From Dirofilaria immitis (lineage: Eukaryota > Nematoda > Chromadorea > Rhabditida > Onchocercidae), in contig JAKNDB010000086.1 in NCBI GenBank assembly GCA_024305405.1, positions 1,673,001 through 1,737,000 on the forward strand: 64,000 nt of DNA, written 5' to 3'. The position numbers and the translations under genes were made by a program. Under the pieces are notes generated by a model that was not told where the DNA came from, ran no database searches, and saw nothing but the letters and a program-made list of their open reading frames with translations. Positions within the stretch are counted from its first letter, which is position 1. Each line of letters opens with the position of its first letter. Of the stretch, positions 14,001-33,100 are shown piece after piece.

Positions 14001-15151
14001 GATCGAAAAAATGAGGGAAGAAATGGAAAGGGCCCAGCGAGAGCTGTTGCACGCACACGACACAATTCGGCGCCTTGAACAACAACTTGCAGAACTTCAA
14101 GTTTGGATTTAATTTTTTTAGTAACTATGTACATGAAAACTTTTCTATTGTTGACTGTTAAAAGAATCAGAAGAAAAAGAGATTACATCAAGAAATAAAA
14201 AGAAATTAAAAGTTATAATTTGTAGATCGCTAAAGAACAATTAGAGGTAAAAGAAGATGAACTGCGGAGGTTGAATGAGCAGCTACGATCAGAACGCGAA
14301 ATGAGCTCTGAAGAACGTGAACGTCTGGAACAGGAAGTGCGTAGACGTGAACAGCAAGTAGCTGAAATGCGCGAACAAGTTGATATGAAGACTCAAGAGA
14401 CAGAGCGTTTGCAAAGAGAAGTCGAAGAGGCGCGGACTCTTCAGGAGCAGGAAAATAGTCGTCAGTTGAATGCATTTAACGTTAAGGAAGTGGATCTGGA
14501 TGAAAACGCTAGTGAAAATGGACAAATTGCCACAGGTACGGTAGGATTTAGTGTCAGTAAATGAATATTTGTTTATTGTTTACCGAATTGCGATCATACT
14601 CATGTCGTCTTTCAGAAATTTCTCGGAATGTATTATCTTGATGTTATTTCATGATACAAATTTATAAAATCTTAATGGAAATTCAAATATTTATTGTGTT
14701 GTTCAGTTGCAGAATTGACTGCTCGTGGCGACGAGAACGTTCCACAAAGAGAACTTGAGCGAATGACTGCTGCCGAACAGAATCTTTCGTTGAAGCATAA
14801 ACTTGATGTAATTTTGTTTGCTTTATTCTTCCTATCTAAATGAGTCCATATCAAATGCACAAATATTATTTGTGCAAAAATTAACCCAATTGAATTGAAT
14901 CTTCTGAGGTTTAATTAGAAAAATATTTCGAAGTGCCTGATCTGATTTGTGATTTTTATATATGATTAGCATTTTTTTTTGTGTAGGCTCTAACAGCAGA
15001 TCTAGAAGCGGTAAAGGACAAGCAGCAGTTGACGGAATATGATCTGCTGCATATGGAAAATAAGCGAGCTGGCCGAGATAAATATAAAACATTACGACAG
15101 ATTCGCGGCGGTAATACAAAACGTCGTATAGACCAGTATGAAAATATGTGA
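11009..15151 (+). CDS. erm-1: ezrin/radixin/moesin (ERM) protein
   Basis: Links cortical actin to the apical plasma membrane. Exons: 11009-11023, 11426-11605, 11731-11835, 11907-12100, 12473-12593, 13046-13226, 13483-13662, 13948-14100, 14226-14535, 14707-14807, 14987-15151; about 568 residues, the usual length for nematode ERM-1. Start [19 protein letters not shown] is the conserved ERM N-terminus. The FERM domain covers about residues 1-300: F1 with YFGLQYTD, F2 with the [11 protein letters not shown] region, F3 with [10 protein letters not shown] and VGFPWSEI. A long charged Glu/Gln/Arg coiled coil follows (about 300-470). The C-terminal actin-binding tail ends with [20 protein letters not shown] and includes the regulatory Thr of KYKTLRQI. 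All intron phases fit except inside exon 6, where two homopolymers (A-run 13064-13068, T-run 13079-13084) are each one base short of the conserved frame. An AATAAA lies about 170 bp past the stop. Identity is near certain from family knowledge. Confidence 0.96.
13046..13226 (+). other. erm-1: ERM exon 6 with two 1-base frame breaks
   Basis: The exon opens in one frame (YFEIRNKK, acceptor TTGCAG ending at 13045) and continues from about 13083 in another ([19 protein letters not shown]). The family sequence between them, GTEL plus two residues, is restored only if the A-run at 13064-13068 and the T-run at 13079-13084 each carry one more base. As written, the exon meets a TGA right after the T-run. 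Confidence 0.85.
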
Positions 15152-15318
15152 AAACGATTCATTTCTCGTTTTCTTTAATTTTTATTGTCTTATTTTCTGT
15201 GCTGGTTATAATTTTGTGCCATGCCATCGCGATTTTTTTCAATGACCAGCGTGTTGCTGTTGCTTGTTTTTAATTCATGAAAACCATTGGGAAGTATTAA
15301 TGGTTCCAGCCAATTTTA

Positions 15319-15324
15319 AATAAA
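15319..15324 (+). terminator. poly(A) signal AATAAA of the ERM gene
   Basis: AATAAA hexamer 168 bp downstream of the erm-1 stop codon and the first good signal on this strand after the stop. Placement is plausible for a nematode 3' UTR. Confidence 0.4.
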
Positions 15325-16643
15325 TTATGGTTTCGATTTTTTTCTCAAAACAGTATTGTGCAATTTGATATGAAAAGAACGGATTTGTATGAAGTCAGAG
15401 CTGAATTTTCGAAATATTAATTATTTTTCGAATGTTGTTACTCACAGCTGTTCTTTACTTTTTCTCTGTTTGTTATAATTGTCCAAGCAGTCATTATCAA
15501 ATTGATAATGCGTAAAGTACATTGCAACGCTGGAAATTGAAGTACTTGTTTTATGTGTTTTATCATCCAGTGAATTTTTGTTCCCACGTAATTCGCAAAG
15601 ACATGTGCATTCTCTCCAGAATTCATTCCCATCTTTAATAATATCCTGTTGCTTCTATTAATGCCATTATTGTTATCTAGGAAAATCTTCATACCTTTTT
15701 GCGTATGAATTTTTTGCTTTCAAAGTTCTTGGTGTTTGCTGTCAATCAACCAATCGCGTCGTGCCTTCTCTGAGAATTTGTAAATTTTCTCATTACATTC
15801 GTTGCCATTCAGCTCCTGTTCAATTGAAGTAATGGCTGAAAAAATTTAGAGTCAATGATCGCTATTTGGGACGAACTTTTGCAGAAATTACAATGCCAAT
15901 AAGCTTCTTTGTTCTGTCATTTGGTTTGATTTTAACTATATATTAAGCAGGTCTCTACGGTTTTTAAGTATATTTTTATTCGATATTTGAGAAGAAATTG
16001 GTTGTTTATTGCCTGTTGAGTTTTAAGTTATGGAGTTATCTTGAGTTCGTTTGCAATTTTAATTTTAAACCCACTTTGTTCATGTGTTTTTATTCATTTT
16101 ATTTGCCATTCATATAGATGGTAATACGGAATTACATAATCATTTTCTTATCCTAGAAATAAAATGTGCTAGATTTGAAAGCCGTTTCTTTTACTTCTTT
16201 CAGAAAATTCCTCGATCTGACAGGATTTAATGTATCGATAAGACAATTCGGGATTCCTATTATTATGTTGTTGGAGTTTGTTCATTTGTGCTCCATTAGC
16301 AATAGTGAAGGAGAAAAAAGTAAAGAAGTAGCAAATATGTGGCAGACTGCTTTATTAAAATTAATTCAGTAATATCCATGGCTTGTTATACAGTTATTGT
16401 TTACAGAACTAATTGAATGAATGGGTCGGATGTGCTTCGAACTTCCGGAATTATGCCGTTTGGCGGGTAATTTCAGAAATCGCTTATCAGAAAAGAAGCT
16501 GTTCGTTCTGATAGTGATATCTGAAATGTAGAGTGGGCATGGATGTACCATACAGAGATAAGAGTAGCACAAGCACATAATCTTATTTTGCTGGTGGTAA
16601 ATGGTCAGAATTATTTTGAAATTTCGGTAAATATTAATGCATT

Positions 16644-16651
16644 ATCTTCAG
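16644..16651 (+). promoter_or_regulatory. candidate trans-splice acceptor upstream of mrps-15
   Basis: ATCTTCAG|GACTTATG: an acceptor-like AG six bases before the presumed start ATG at 16657, the typical spacing of nematode spliced-leader acceptors. No spliced leader can be seen in genomic DNA, so this is inference. Confidence 0.45.
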
Positions 16652-16656
16652 GACTT

Positions 16657-19124
16657 ATGTTCTATAGGAATGCACTGCTTAACAGAAATGTATATAAGAA
16701 AAAAATAATTGACGGGTATCGAAGCGTATATTTCACAACAGTGAACCGACAAAGTAGTAGGCCACGATTTCCATTCTTCAATAAACACATGAAAGTAACT
16801 GATCCAGCTCGTCAAGATCCAGTTCATTTTGAAAAACTAGCGCATGAAGTTCCACTGGGTTAGCCTGTTTTCTTATCCTGAGATATTCTGCATTAGGTAG
16901 GGCCAAAAAAGTTACTACAAATATATTTCTAAAAAAAGAAAGTTGTAAAAATGAAGAAATACCGATATATATAGAGATGTAGATATAAACATACAACAGA
17001 TAGGAAAAAATATTGTTTTAGTATTTTTAGATAAATTCTTTGGAGATTAATGAAATGTAGATGTTATTTTGAGATGAACGGTACGTGGATAGGCTGACGC
17101 TTTTATGGAAAGAAAAGATAGGGAGCGAACGAGAAGTAACGTTGAAAGGTGATGATCGAATGATTGGAAAGAAACCAAAAACTGGTTGCCAGAAATTGAC
17201 GAGAATTCACCTAAAGCTAATTATGCAGAACTAGATTGGGAAGGAATACCGGAATTGGTGAAGAAGATTTTTAGGTAGGAAGGACTAAATTAATATTTTT
17301 GATACAATCAATAATTGAATAACACACGGACGATTATATTTCAAAACATTTAACCTGCTTTGTCATTTGAACATACTGCTTATCATAGTTATGAGAGTAT
17401 ATTGACTGGTTCATACGTTTTATCGTGGTACAGGCGAATCAGTTAAAAATATGGAGAGGTCTCTAAAAGAAAAACAAAACTCCACATACTACATAACTAT
17501 ACTACTTTGATTTAGTTACTATATAAGTTATTGGCTTTTCATGAATCTATTCTTTTAGATTGAAGAATCTCGTTTTCTTGTTTCGAAAATTACTTGATAA
17601 AACTTCACTGACCTTGATTTGATTAAAAGCAATATAAAATGTAGAAACAGTGTCACCAGTTAAAGTGACGAAGATTTTATAAAAATTATTTATTGAAATC
17701 CCCAAGTTTGTGTATTTAAAAGTTCTTACTTGCAGCATTAAATTTGGCGAGAGGCGAGACTATACAGATGCCTGGAAAAAACTTTGATTGACAAAGTGCG
17801 AAAGCATGAACTCGATATAAACTCACTAGAAGTGAAAAGTAAGTTGACAGAATCAAACCTATAGAAAATTTTATATGAAGATTTGATGAGTTTTAATTGC
17901 ATGTTTTGAGAAAAGTGGGGTGTTGTTTGCGACTTCTGCGCGAATTTTTAAAACAGAGAATGGGTGAAGAAATCTTATATAATATGCTTTACGCAGTCCT
18001 GATTTTCATCAATTTAAATGAAAAATTATTTTAGTTGCTTGGACAACTGGTGTAATACGTTCGTGGACTTTGCTTGTAAAAGAAATAGATAACAAACCAA
18101 AGGTATAGTACATGCTATTTTTATTTTTGTTAATTTCAACTTATTTTAATCAGAAATTTGTTAGGAACCATACGCAGAAGATAATTCAGAAGTCTTCCAA
18201 ATAAGAAATGATGTGCTTTTGATTCCAAGAAATCCAATTTCTTAAACTTCGTTTTAATGCTGGTTGGATTTCTTTCTTTTTCTTCATTTCTTTGTAACGT
18301 GAATTTTTAAAATTCATCACTTCTCTCAATATTTAAAAATGGAACTTGCAGAAGCCAGCTTACATCGTACATCCTCTTCACTTGATGATAGCATTTCGTC
18401 GAAAACTTTTACGGCAATTACGCGAAGTGGATACGGTAGCTTTCGAAAAGGTCTAATTTTATGAATAACAAAGTGATACTTTGTTTCTGTGAAGTTTTTA
18501 TTATTGCTTTTATTGTTTCCGAATGATTGTTTACTCATAATAGTTCGATGACCTACGCTTTTAGTAATGGAATTTAAGGTATTATCGGAGTTAAAAATCG
18601 CTTATCATGTACCGAAACGTCCCGAAGAGCAAATTAGAAAAAGACGAAAAGTATGGGTAGAAGCTTTGTTGAAGGAAAGAATTGAGAAGGAAAAAGATAT
18701 TAAAATGGAAGAGCTGCACAAGAAATATATTGCTGAACGTATAGAATTTGGACCTGAAGTAATTTGATATTTAGTAATTTCGTGCAAATAAAGATTAATT
18801 TCTAGTCTGAATTTTTTTAAAAAAATTTATTGAAACAGTATATTAGTCGAAAAATTTCTAATAATTCTGGGACATTATTCTGAAATTTATGAATGTCTGT
18901 GCAAAATTTACAGATAAAAAAGCGGTTGAAAGAACTGGATGTTGAAGAAAGGATAATTAATGCACGTCTAGAAGAACTTGCAAGGATTCAAGGAAATGCC
19001 AGAAAAATTGCCAAAATATCAACCTAAATTGATAGAAGAATTATCGGAAGTAGCTGCTCATGCAATTTTATATCATCGCCCCGATGATTTCAGCGAAAGA
19101 ATGCATAATTTGTTGCATAAATGA
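16657..19124 (+). CDS. mrps-15: mitochondrial small ribosomal subunit protein uS15m
   Basis: Component of the mitochondrial 28S ribosomal subunit. Exons: 16657-16858, about 17156-17274, 17736-17838, 18035-18102, 18352-18450, 18579-18758, 18914-19124. The N-terminus MFYRNALLNRNVYKKK is basic and hydroxylated like a mitochondrial targeting peptide. A nematode-type extension follows (RFPFFNKHMKVTDPARQDP; NWLPEIDEN; ELDWEGIPELVKK). The uS15 core has IAWTTGVIRSWTLLVKEIDN, the basic RRKLLRQLREVDTVAFEKV helix characteristic of S15, and ELKIAYHVPKRPEEQ. The C-terminal half is highly charged and helical. Three frame problems are visible: the 5' edge of exon 2 has an in-frame TGA at 17153 and no acceptor; the A-run at 17776-17781 is one base short; and near 18983-18992 the frame must change to reach the tail ending in NLLHK. 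Without these the protein would end early. Family assignment rests on the S15 helices; I am fairly sure. Confidence 0.75.
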
Positions 19125-20015
19125 ATTAAAGTTACACAGATGTTGACGATTCATATTTGCAACTATGATTTAGATTTTACGCTGAATTAATGGAATTCCG
19201 TTTATTACTTCGATTAAGTTCATAGTCCGTTATCCATTATATTCTTCAGTTATGAATATCGCATCAGAGTTTGCCGTGTTAGTTATTTATTCATTATTAT
19301 AAATATAAATTTTATTTTTAACCATTTTGAAATTTTATACTTGAAATTAAAAAAAAAAAACAAGAGTGTTTTGTCTGTTCAGGAAACAATTGCGATTTGC
19401 ATGAGTTATTATGTTTAATTTCTGTTATATATAAATGTATTTTTGTGTTTTTTTTTTTGAATTCGATTATTTAAATAAAATCTGTTTTTGTTTACATAAC
19501 AGCATTCTATATGGCAAACATAATATTTTATTTATTGTTTGAAATTCTCTCACTTTCTTATTTGTCGAACAAATGCTTGATGGAAGAGCACTATACGTTG
19601 AAGTAGTTTTCAGCATTGTGCATATGCACAAGAGGAGTGGTATTAAAAGTCCGCGTATTTGTAGGTCAACCAACAATCCTTCTCCCATTGGCAGCCGCGT
19701 TGTTGACTTCGTTGCTGTCGTATGTGGTCATCAACCTATTTTGTATCCATCCTAAAAATTTTCTTCTATCGAAATCTTTCTTTTTCTCTACCTTCTTTCA
19801 TTACAATTTCACTTTTTATCAATTTCATGAATTCAATGATTGTAAAAATTGAGATATATAGTATCAATAATTATACATCAGATAAGTACATATCAAACAT
19901 AACACTTCAAAATGCTTTCTCAATAAAACATTTTCACTGCTATAACTGACTAGGAGCTTCCGACCGATATAAGTTTATCTGTTTGACAAATTTCAAGTTG
20001 AACAATGTTCTAATG

Positions 20016-20117
20016 AAAATTATGTAAAAAAATTTCTAGCTCCTGTATATGTTGGAACCTTATCCGTATTGACAATATATTAAAATTATGTAGAAAAATT
20101 TCTAACTTCTCGTATAG
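20016..20117. repeat. imperfect direct repeat, two copies of about 35 bp
   Basis: AAAATTATGTA followed by an A-run and TTTCTA occurs at 20016-20048 and again at 20082-20117 with a few substitutions. The copies start 66 bp apart. Seen directly; function unknown. Confidence 0.7.
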
Positions 20118-20460
20118 AAATACTCGAAATAGAAGAATTTTTCTAATAACAAATGCATCAAAAAGTCTAGTGAAATACGGAATAATAAGATGAACAGAAC
20201 ATGTATTGAATGATAATTAATTTGTTGAAAATCATTTATTATACTCATTATAAATGGTTCGTGTCTTATTGAAATTCTATCATTTTTATGTGAACTGTCA
20301 AAAATATCATTGACAGTAGACATGCCCCAGTTTATTTTGACAAAACAAATTCATTCCATTAAGCAATATTTAATCGTTTAATGAAAGTTCAAATGTTGAA
20401 AATTATTATTCGTTTTCATTTCGCTTTATGAAAATCGTAAATTGTTTCAAAATTAATCGC

Positions 20461-20513
20461 AATTGCAATCATTATTATAGATTAGTTAGTAATCTATAAT
20501 AATGATTGCAATT
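20461..20513. repeat. perfect 24-bp inverted repeat with 5-nt loop
   Basis: Left arm 20461-20484 (starts AATTGCAATCATTATTATAG), loop GTTAG at 20485-20489, right arm 20490-20513, an exact reverse complement. Such a hairpin is unlikely by chance even in AT-rich DNA. It could be a tiny fold-back element, a cruciform, or an RNA hairpin of miRNA-precursor size, although the loop is short for a miRNA. Confidence 0.9.
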
Positions 20514-20797
20514 TGCTGCCATAATTTTGAAATTCAATACAGACATTGTTTAACCGTGAATTTATTATTTGATTTTCCTAGATTTTATTTTATTAAATTT
20601 TAAAATTAATTGAAGTAAAGACGCCGAAATATATATTTTGGTGGAAATATATATTACCTGACTATATCCTGGATATATGAGCAACGATAGAGCATAGTCA
20701 TCATGAATTTATCTTTCGCATCTGATCTTTCAAGCTTAGTTCCAAAGACATCCAAGTTCTCAACGACATCATTTACTGCTTGATGATAGAATTCATT

Positions 20798-20806
20798 TGT
20801 CAACAG
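20798..20806 (+). promoter_or_regulatory. candidate trans-splice acceptor of the Patched-related gene
   Basis: TTGTCAACAG|GTTGC acceptor-like site nine bases before the presumed start ATG at 20816. Spacing fits nematode spliced-leader addition. Confidence 0.4.
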
Positions 20807-20815
20807 GTTGCATGT

Positions 20816-28793
<7,978 letters not shown>

Positions 28794-30148
28794 TTGTATT
28801 TGATTACATGTAATGAACGTGTTGCGTTTTACGAAAGAATTTTATGGAAAACTACTTGTGTACGTGGTTGACAGATTCGATGTAATGTTTGCGGGATCTG
28901 GTATAATATTTATCAACATTTTGTTAATCCCTGAAGAATAGTAGCAAACAGAAGTTAACTTGCAATCCCATTTTTGAATTCATTTTATTTCCACTTAAAT
29001 CTCTATGAAATTCAAAAATGGGATCCATCAGCTTCTACTTTCAGAAAATGTTCCTAGGAAGAGTATAGGATGAAAAAACCCTAGTTGCAGCAGTTTATTT
29101 TCTCAAAAAAGATTCATATCTTACAAGAAGCATGAGTGTTTTAACTACACCAAGATTCAAAGTTTTTGGTTAAAATGAATGTTCTGATGGCATACTAGCT
29201 GCTTATTTTACACAAATTTATTCTTCTCTTATCTAACAAAATCTCATCTTAAACTTCCTTCCAATTTATTTTCTTTTGTGATTTCAATCTCTTCTGAGCA
29301 AAAAGAAAAATTAATCTGTGCAAAAGAGCTAAATGAACAAGTAAGCAGGATTTTTATTTTAAATTTCAAAGTTATTTCTCACCTCAAGCAAATTGTTCGA
29401 ATTCTTTCGGCAGGAATGTCTTCTCATTTGTACAATTCTTTATATACATGTATGTATCTCCTGAAAACACTAAATTCTTCTATATTTTAACCAATTAGAA
29501 ATATATCTATCGAATTCGAAAGAGAACATTTTCTAGAATTGCATGTTATTAAACGCATTATTTTTTTCGATGAAATTTGCAAATTATGTTCACTGATTGC
29601 GGGAAATGATATTCTACAATGATGACATTGATTTATTATCATTGTATGCAAATCAAGAAAATAAACGTGTTTTGCTAAAAAACACCATCATTTCATTATC
29701 AATTTAAGCATGAGTCATGAAACATGCTAAATGCGACTAGAAAAAGTCATGTCTATCTACTTTAGAACCGAGTAGATTGAAGTAAATAAGTTTTGAGAAA
29801 GATCGTTCTGTTATAAGCTAGTCCAAACCATTCTACCATTCGCATCGCTTTTCGAAATAAATCTACAACTTATTCAATCAGTGACTTGGTGGTTATTAGT
29901 CGGTCACTGTATGAGACGAATATGCGACAGCACCAAAAAAATAAAGTGAAAAATAAGCCCGGATAGGAGGACAATTTTCATTGCGAGCAATCCATTGGAT
30001 TCAATGAATCGAGAATGGTCCGAATGGATTACTGCAATAATTGATTGCATGATTGGTATTACGACATTTATATAGCTTTGGTATTCCACCTTATTCTAGC
30101 GTGTACTCACGTATTTACATGTTTTACTGGTTCTTCTATTGTTTACAG
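28794..30148. other. intergenic spacer
   Basis: About 1.35 kb with no recognised coding sequence, apart from an inverted repeat at 28965-29024. Small ORFs such as 29278-29490 carry no motif. Confidence 0.5.
28965..29024. repeat. 16-bp perfect inverted repeat (fold-back)
   Basis: ATCCCATTTTTGAATT at 28965-28980 pairs exactly with 29009-29024. Pairing continues for three more bases after a one-base bulge. The spacer is about 28 bp, so the transcript would form a stable hairpin. Confidence 0.85.
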
Positions 30149-33100
30149 ACACTTCAGTATTTTGAGAGCATCATACGACTCGCCATCCATGCCTGATAAT
30201 TCTCTTCTAATGATTCTGAGTTCTCGATGATGTTCGACGAAGGTATTATTGCTACTTTTATTTCATATCCTTGCTAATTTTGTTTCACTTTCATTCTAGT
30301 TATCATGAACTATTATATATTCGGAAGTTACAGATTTATGAATTTGTTGACATGAACTTTGTTTTTCAGAATTAGTATTTGAATTATTTGCAGCAAACGA
30401 ACACAGTCCGACAGGATATATCACTACTAATCCTAAAGATTTGTTTGGCCGGCATTATATACAAGGGAACTCTGAATCAGGTACTAACATGTGATAAGTG
30501 GTTGAAAGATTTTTCTGAATTCCCTAATTTGAGTCAAAAATTGGAATTTATTCTTCTAGGGAAGTTTGCATTGACATAGAGAAGCTTGGAGTTCTTTTAA
30601 CTATTCTTTTTAATAAAACTAGCGATAAAATGATTTCAATTGACTTTTCTTACTATACTTATACTTGATCTTTGTATTAAAAGTATTACTTTTCAGTTCG
30701 ACATCTCTCGGTACGAGTTCGTGTTGCAGAAGAAGAAGTTAAAAATATCGATTGCAAAATGAAGATCTAAAGAAAACTGTTATAAAAGCGAACAAAGAAT
30801 TGTGTGATAAGCAATGTGAGGTAGAGAGCTTACGAAAGACGTTCGAACAACAGATTAATGATCTTCAGCATCAGTTGTCGAAGAAAGAACACGAGGTTCT
30901 GTAATTAAGTTTTAGAGAAATTTATATTTTGCTGTATCTGCATATAATATAGACTGTTTTTATATTTATATTCTCAGTTTTCATATCTGAAGGATTAAAT
31001 AGAAGATGAAGGTCAATCTATATCTATGTGTTTGAAATTCCTCAATATTTATGATGCTGAAATGTGTTTTTATAGGATAAACAGAGCAAACTCGAAACTT
31101 TAATGTCTCTTTTGCAAAATACTGCAGGTATGTAATTTCATGTAATTCCATATTTTATTCGTATATTACAAAAATTCTTGCAGTATTTTAAATCTTTTCG
31201 ACATTTTTGTTTTGAATATGTTTTAGGTTCTTTCAAGACATATGAACCTCCATTTTCATTTCTTGACGAACCGAAATTAGATACAGTGAATACAGAGGCG
31301 CAAACAGATGACTGGATGCTACGATCTATACAAAAGCCAGTTAATGCAGGTAATTATTTGTGATTAAAAGCTGAATATATCTGAATTATATGTAGATTTG
31401 GGTGATCAGTGAATGTTACGAATATTTTTTTATACTATTCCAATTATTTTATTATTATATAAAAATAGATGTTTTTATATCTTTCCCGTTGAATGTTTTT
31501 CATTTAACAAATGTTTCACTTATTGAATTCAGAAATATAATTAAATACCTACTTTTATGAATCTATAGCAGTTGCTGGACCAACCATAATTTTGAAGCCT
31601 CAATTTAATGATGAAAATAACGATGCTGAGAAATGCGAAAAAATGATGGAAGAAATTGCGAAGCTAGAAAATGAAAAATTTTTTCTAACTACGCAATTAA
31701 AGTTAACAAAGTATGGTTGTCATTTGTATATCGATTACGATTCCTTCATTATCATATTCAAATATTTTTAATGTTGTTTATAAATAAAACAAAATTGCGA
31801 AAATTTTTTGGAAAATCTCGAGATAGTCAACAATTTATCACTGATCAAAACAAATAATTTAAATCGAAAAAAATCAGTTTCTATCGACAGAAACAAATTG
31901 GAAAATTTTGAACTGCAAGAAGCGCAAAAAGCGAGTTTGGAAAATCGATTGGTAATTCTAACCGAAATGAATGAGTGTTTGGTTGTAAGTTGCATTCATA
32001 TTATGCAAATTATTATTAGAGAAACAGTTATTCTCCGCTCATATATAGGGATAAGGTGGAAACAACTGAAGTGATTATGGAAAAGTTTTTATTGTTTAGG
32101 TTGAGATCTTTGACAAAACAGGTTTATGACAGTGGTTTTTAGTTATTGTTGCTATATTCTAAGTGGTGAAAAAGAAATAATAAGCTACAACATTATTAAA
32201 TACAAATTGTTTTTTTCTTTGTTTTAGAAAGAGAATGAACGTATCAAAGAAATGATTGCATCAAAAATGGATGTAAATATCGGCACGATGGAGGAAAAGC
32301 GTAGAGTTATTGATTTAGCATTGAATTGTCAGGAGAAGTTAGTCATTTTTTAATGCATTCACATTAAAAAAATATTGATTTCAAAAAAAAGTATCCCATT
32401 ATATAGAGAAACAAAAACAATAAATTTATATATAAGCGAAAAACAATTTACTTTTCAGATTAGACGAGATACAAGTGGAACTAGATTGGAAGTCGCAAAA
32501 ATTGCAAGAACAGTTGCAACTCAATCAAATATTGTTAGTGAATTAATGCTTCAACAATGTTTATTAACCGGTAGTTATTAGTCTAAAAATTTCTTTTCAA
32601 AAAAATGAGACATCTGAATTTCATAATTTTTAATACAGGTCAACGGACTTGGAAAATATAAAAGAGAAGCTAAGTGCTAGAGATTGCGAGGACGTAGGCA
32701 TAATTCAAAATGACGCAGAAACTTTGAAAAGATATGAAGATGAAATCAGCGAGCTAAAGAAGAAACTTGCTAAATATGTATTATTTTTCTGAATTTAAAG
32801 TCCTTATTTATGATAACCATTAGGCTTCAGGGAGCGAGTAATATTATATTAGGAATTATTGGAGTACTGCTGCTTATCTTTTAATATATCTTATTTTTGC
32901 TATATTTTCAGTTGCTTATTCTTCTATTTTTAGATGAAAATTTTCATTTTTATGGTCTACTAATATCGAAAAAGATAGGTTCAAAACAGAATTAATAAAA
33001 ATTTTAATTGAACTTTTTAAAAAAACGTACCTATTTCAGGACGAATTGCCAGATCCATCTGTCAAAATTTTACATATGAGAATGAATCCTTTGGATACAG

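Larger units (their letters stand above)
15152..16656. other. ERM 3' UTR and intergenic spacer
   Basis: About 1.5 kb between the ERM stop and the mrps-15 start. No conserved coding sequence was found. It holds the AATAAA at 15319. Small open frames on both strands at 15438-15692 and 16166-16578 have no recognisable motif. Confidence 0.5.
19125..20815. other. intergenic spacer with inverted and direct repeats
   Basis: About 1.7 kb. It contains a locally GC-richer patch (about 19560-19755) with overlapping open frames on both strands but no recognised protein, an imperfect direct repeat (20016-20048 and 20082-20117), and a perfect 24-bp inverted repeat (20461-20513). The end probably includes the promoter or 5' UTR of the Patched-related gene. 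Confidence 0.5.

Noticed and set aside
15438..15692. 84-codon - strand frame downstream of ERM
   Set aside because: Lies in the probable ERM 3' UTR, no motif, no splice support.
18359..18538. Alternative frame from ATG 18340 (MELAEASLHRTSS...)
   Set aside because: Competes with the conserved uS15m frame KPAYIVHPLHLMIAFRRKL, which has consistent intron phases.
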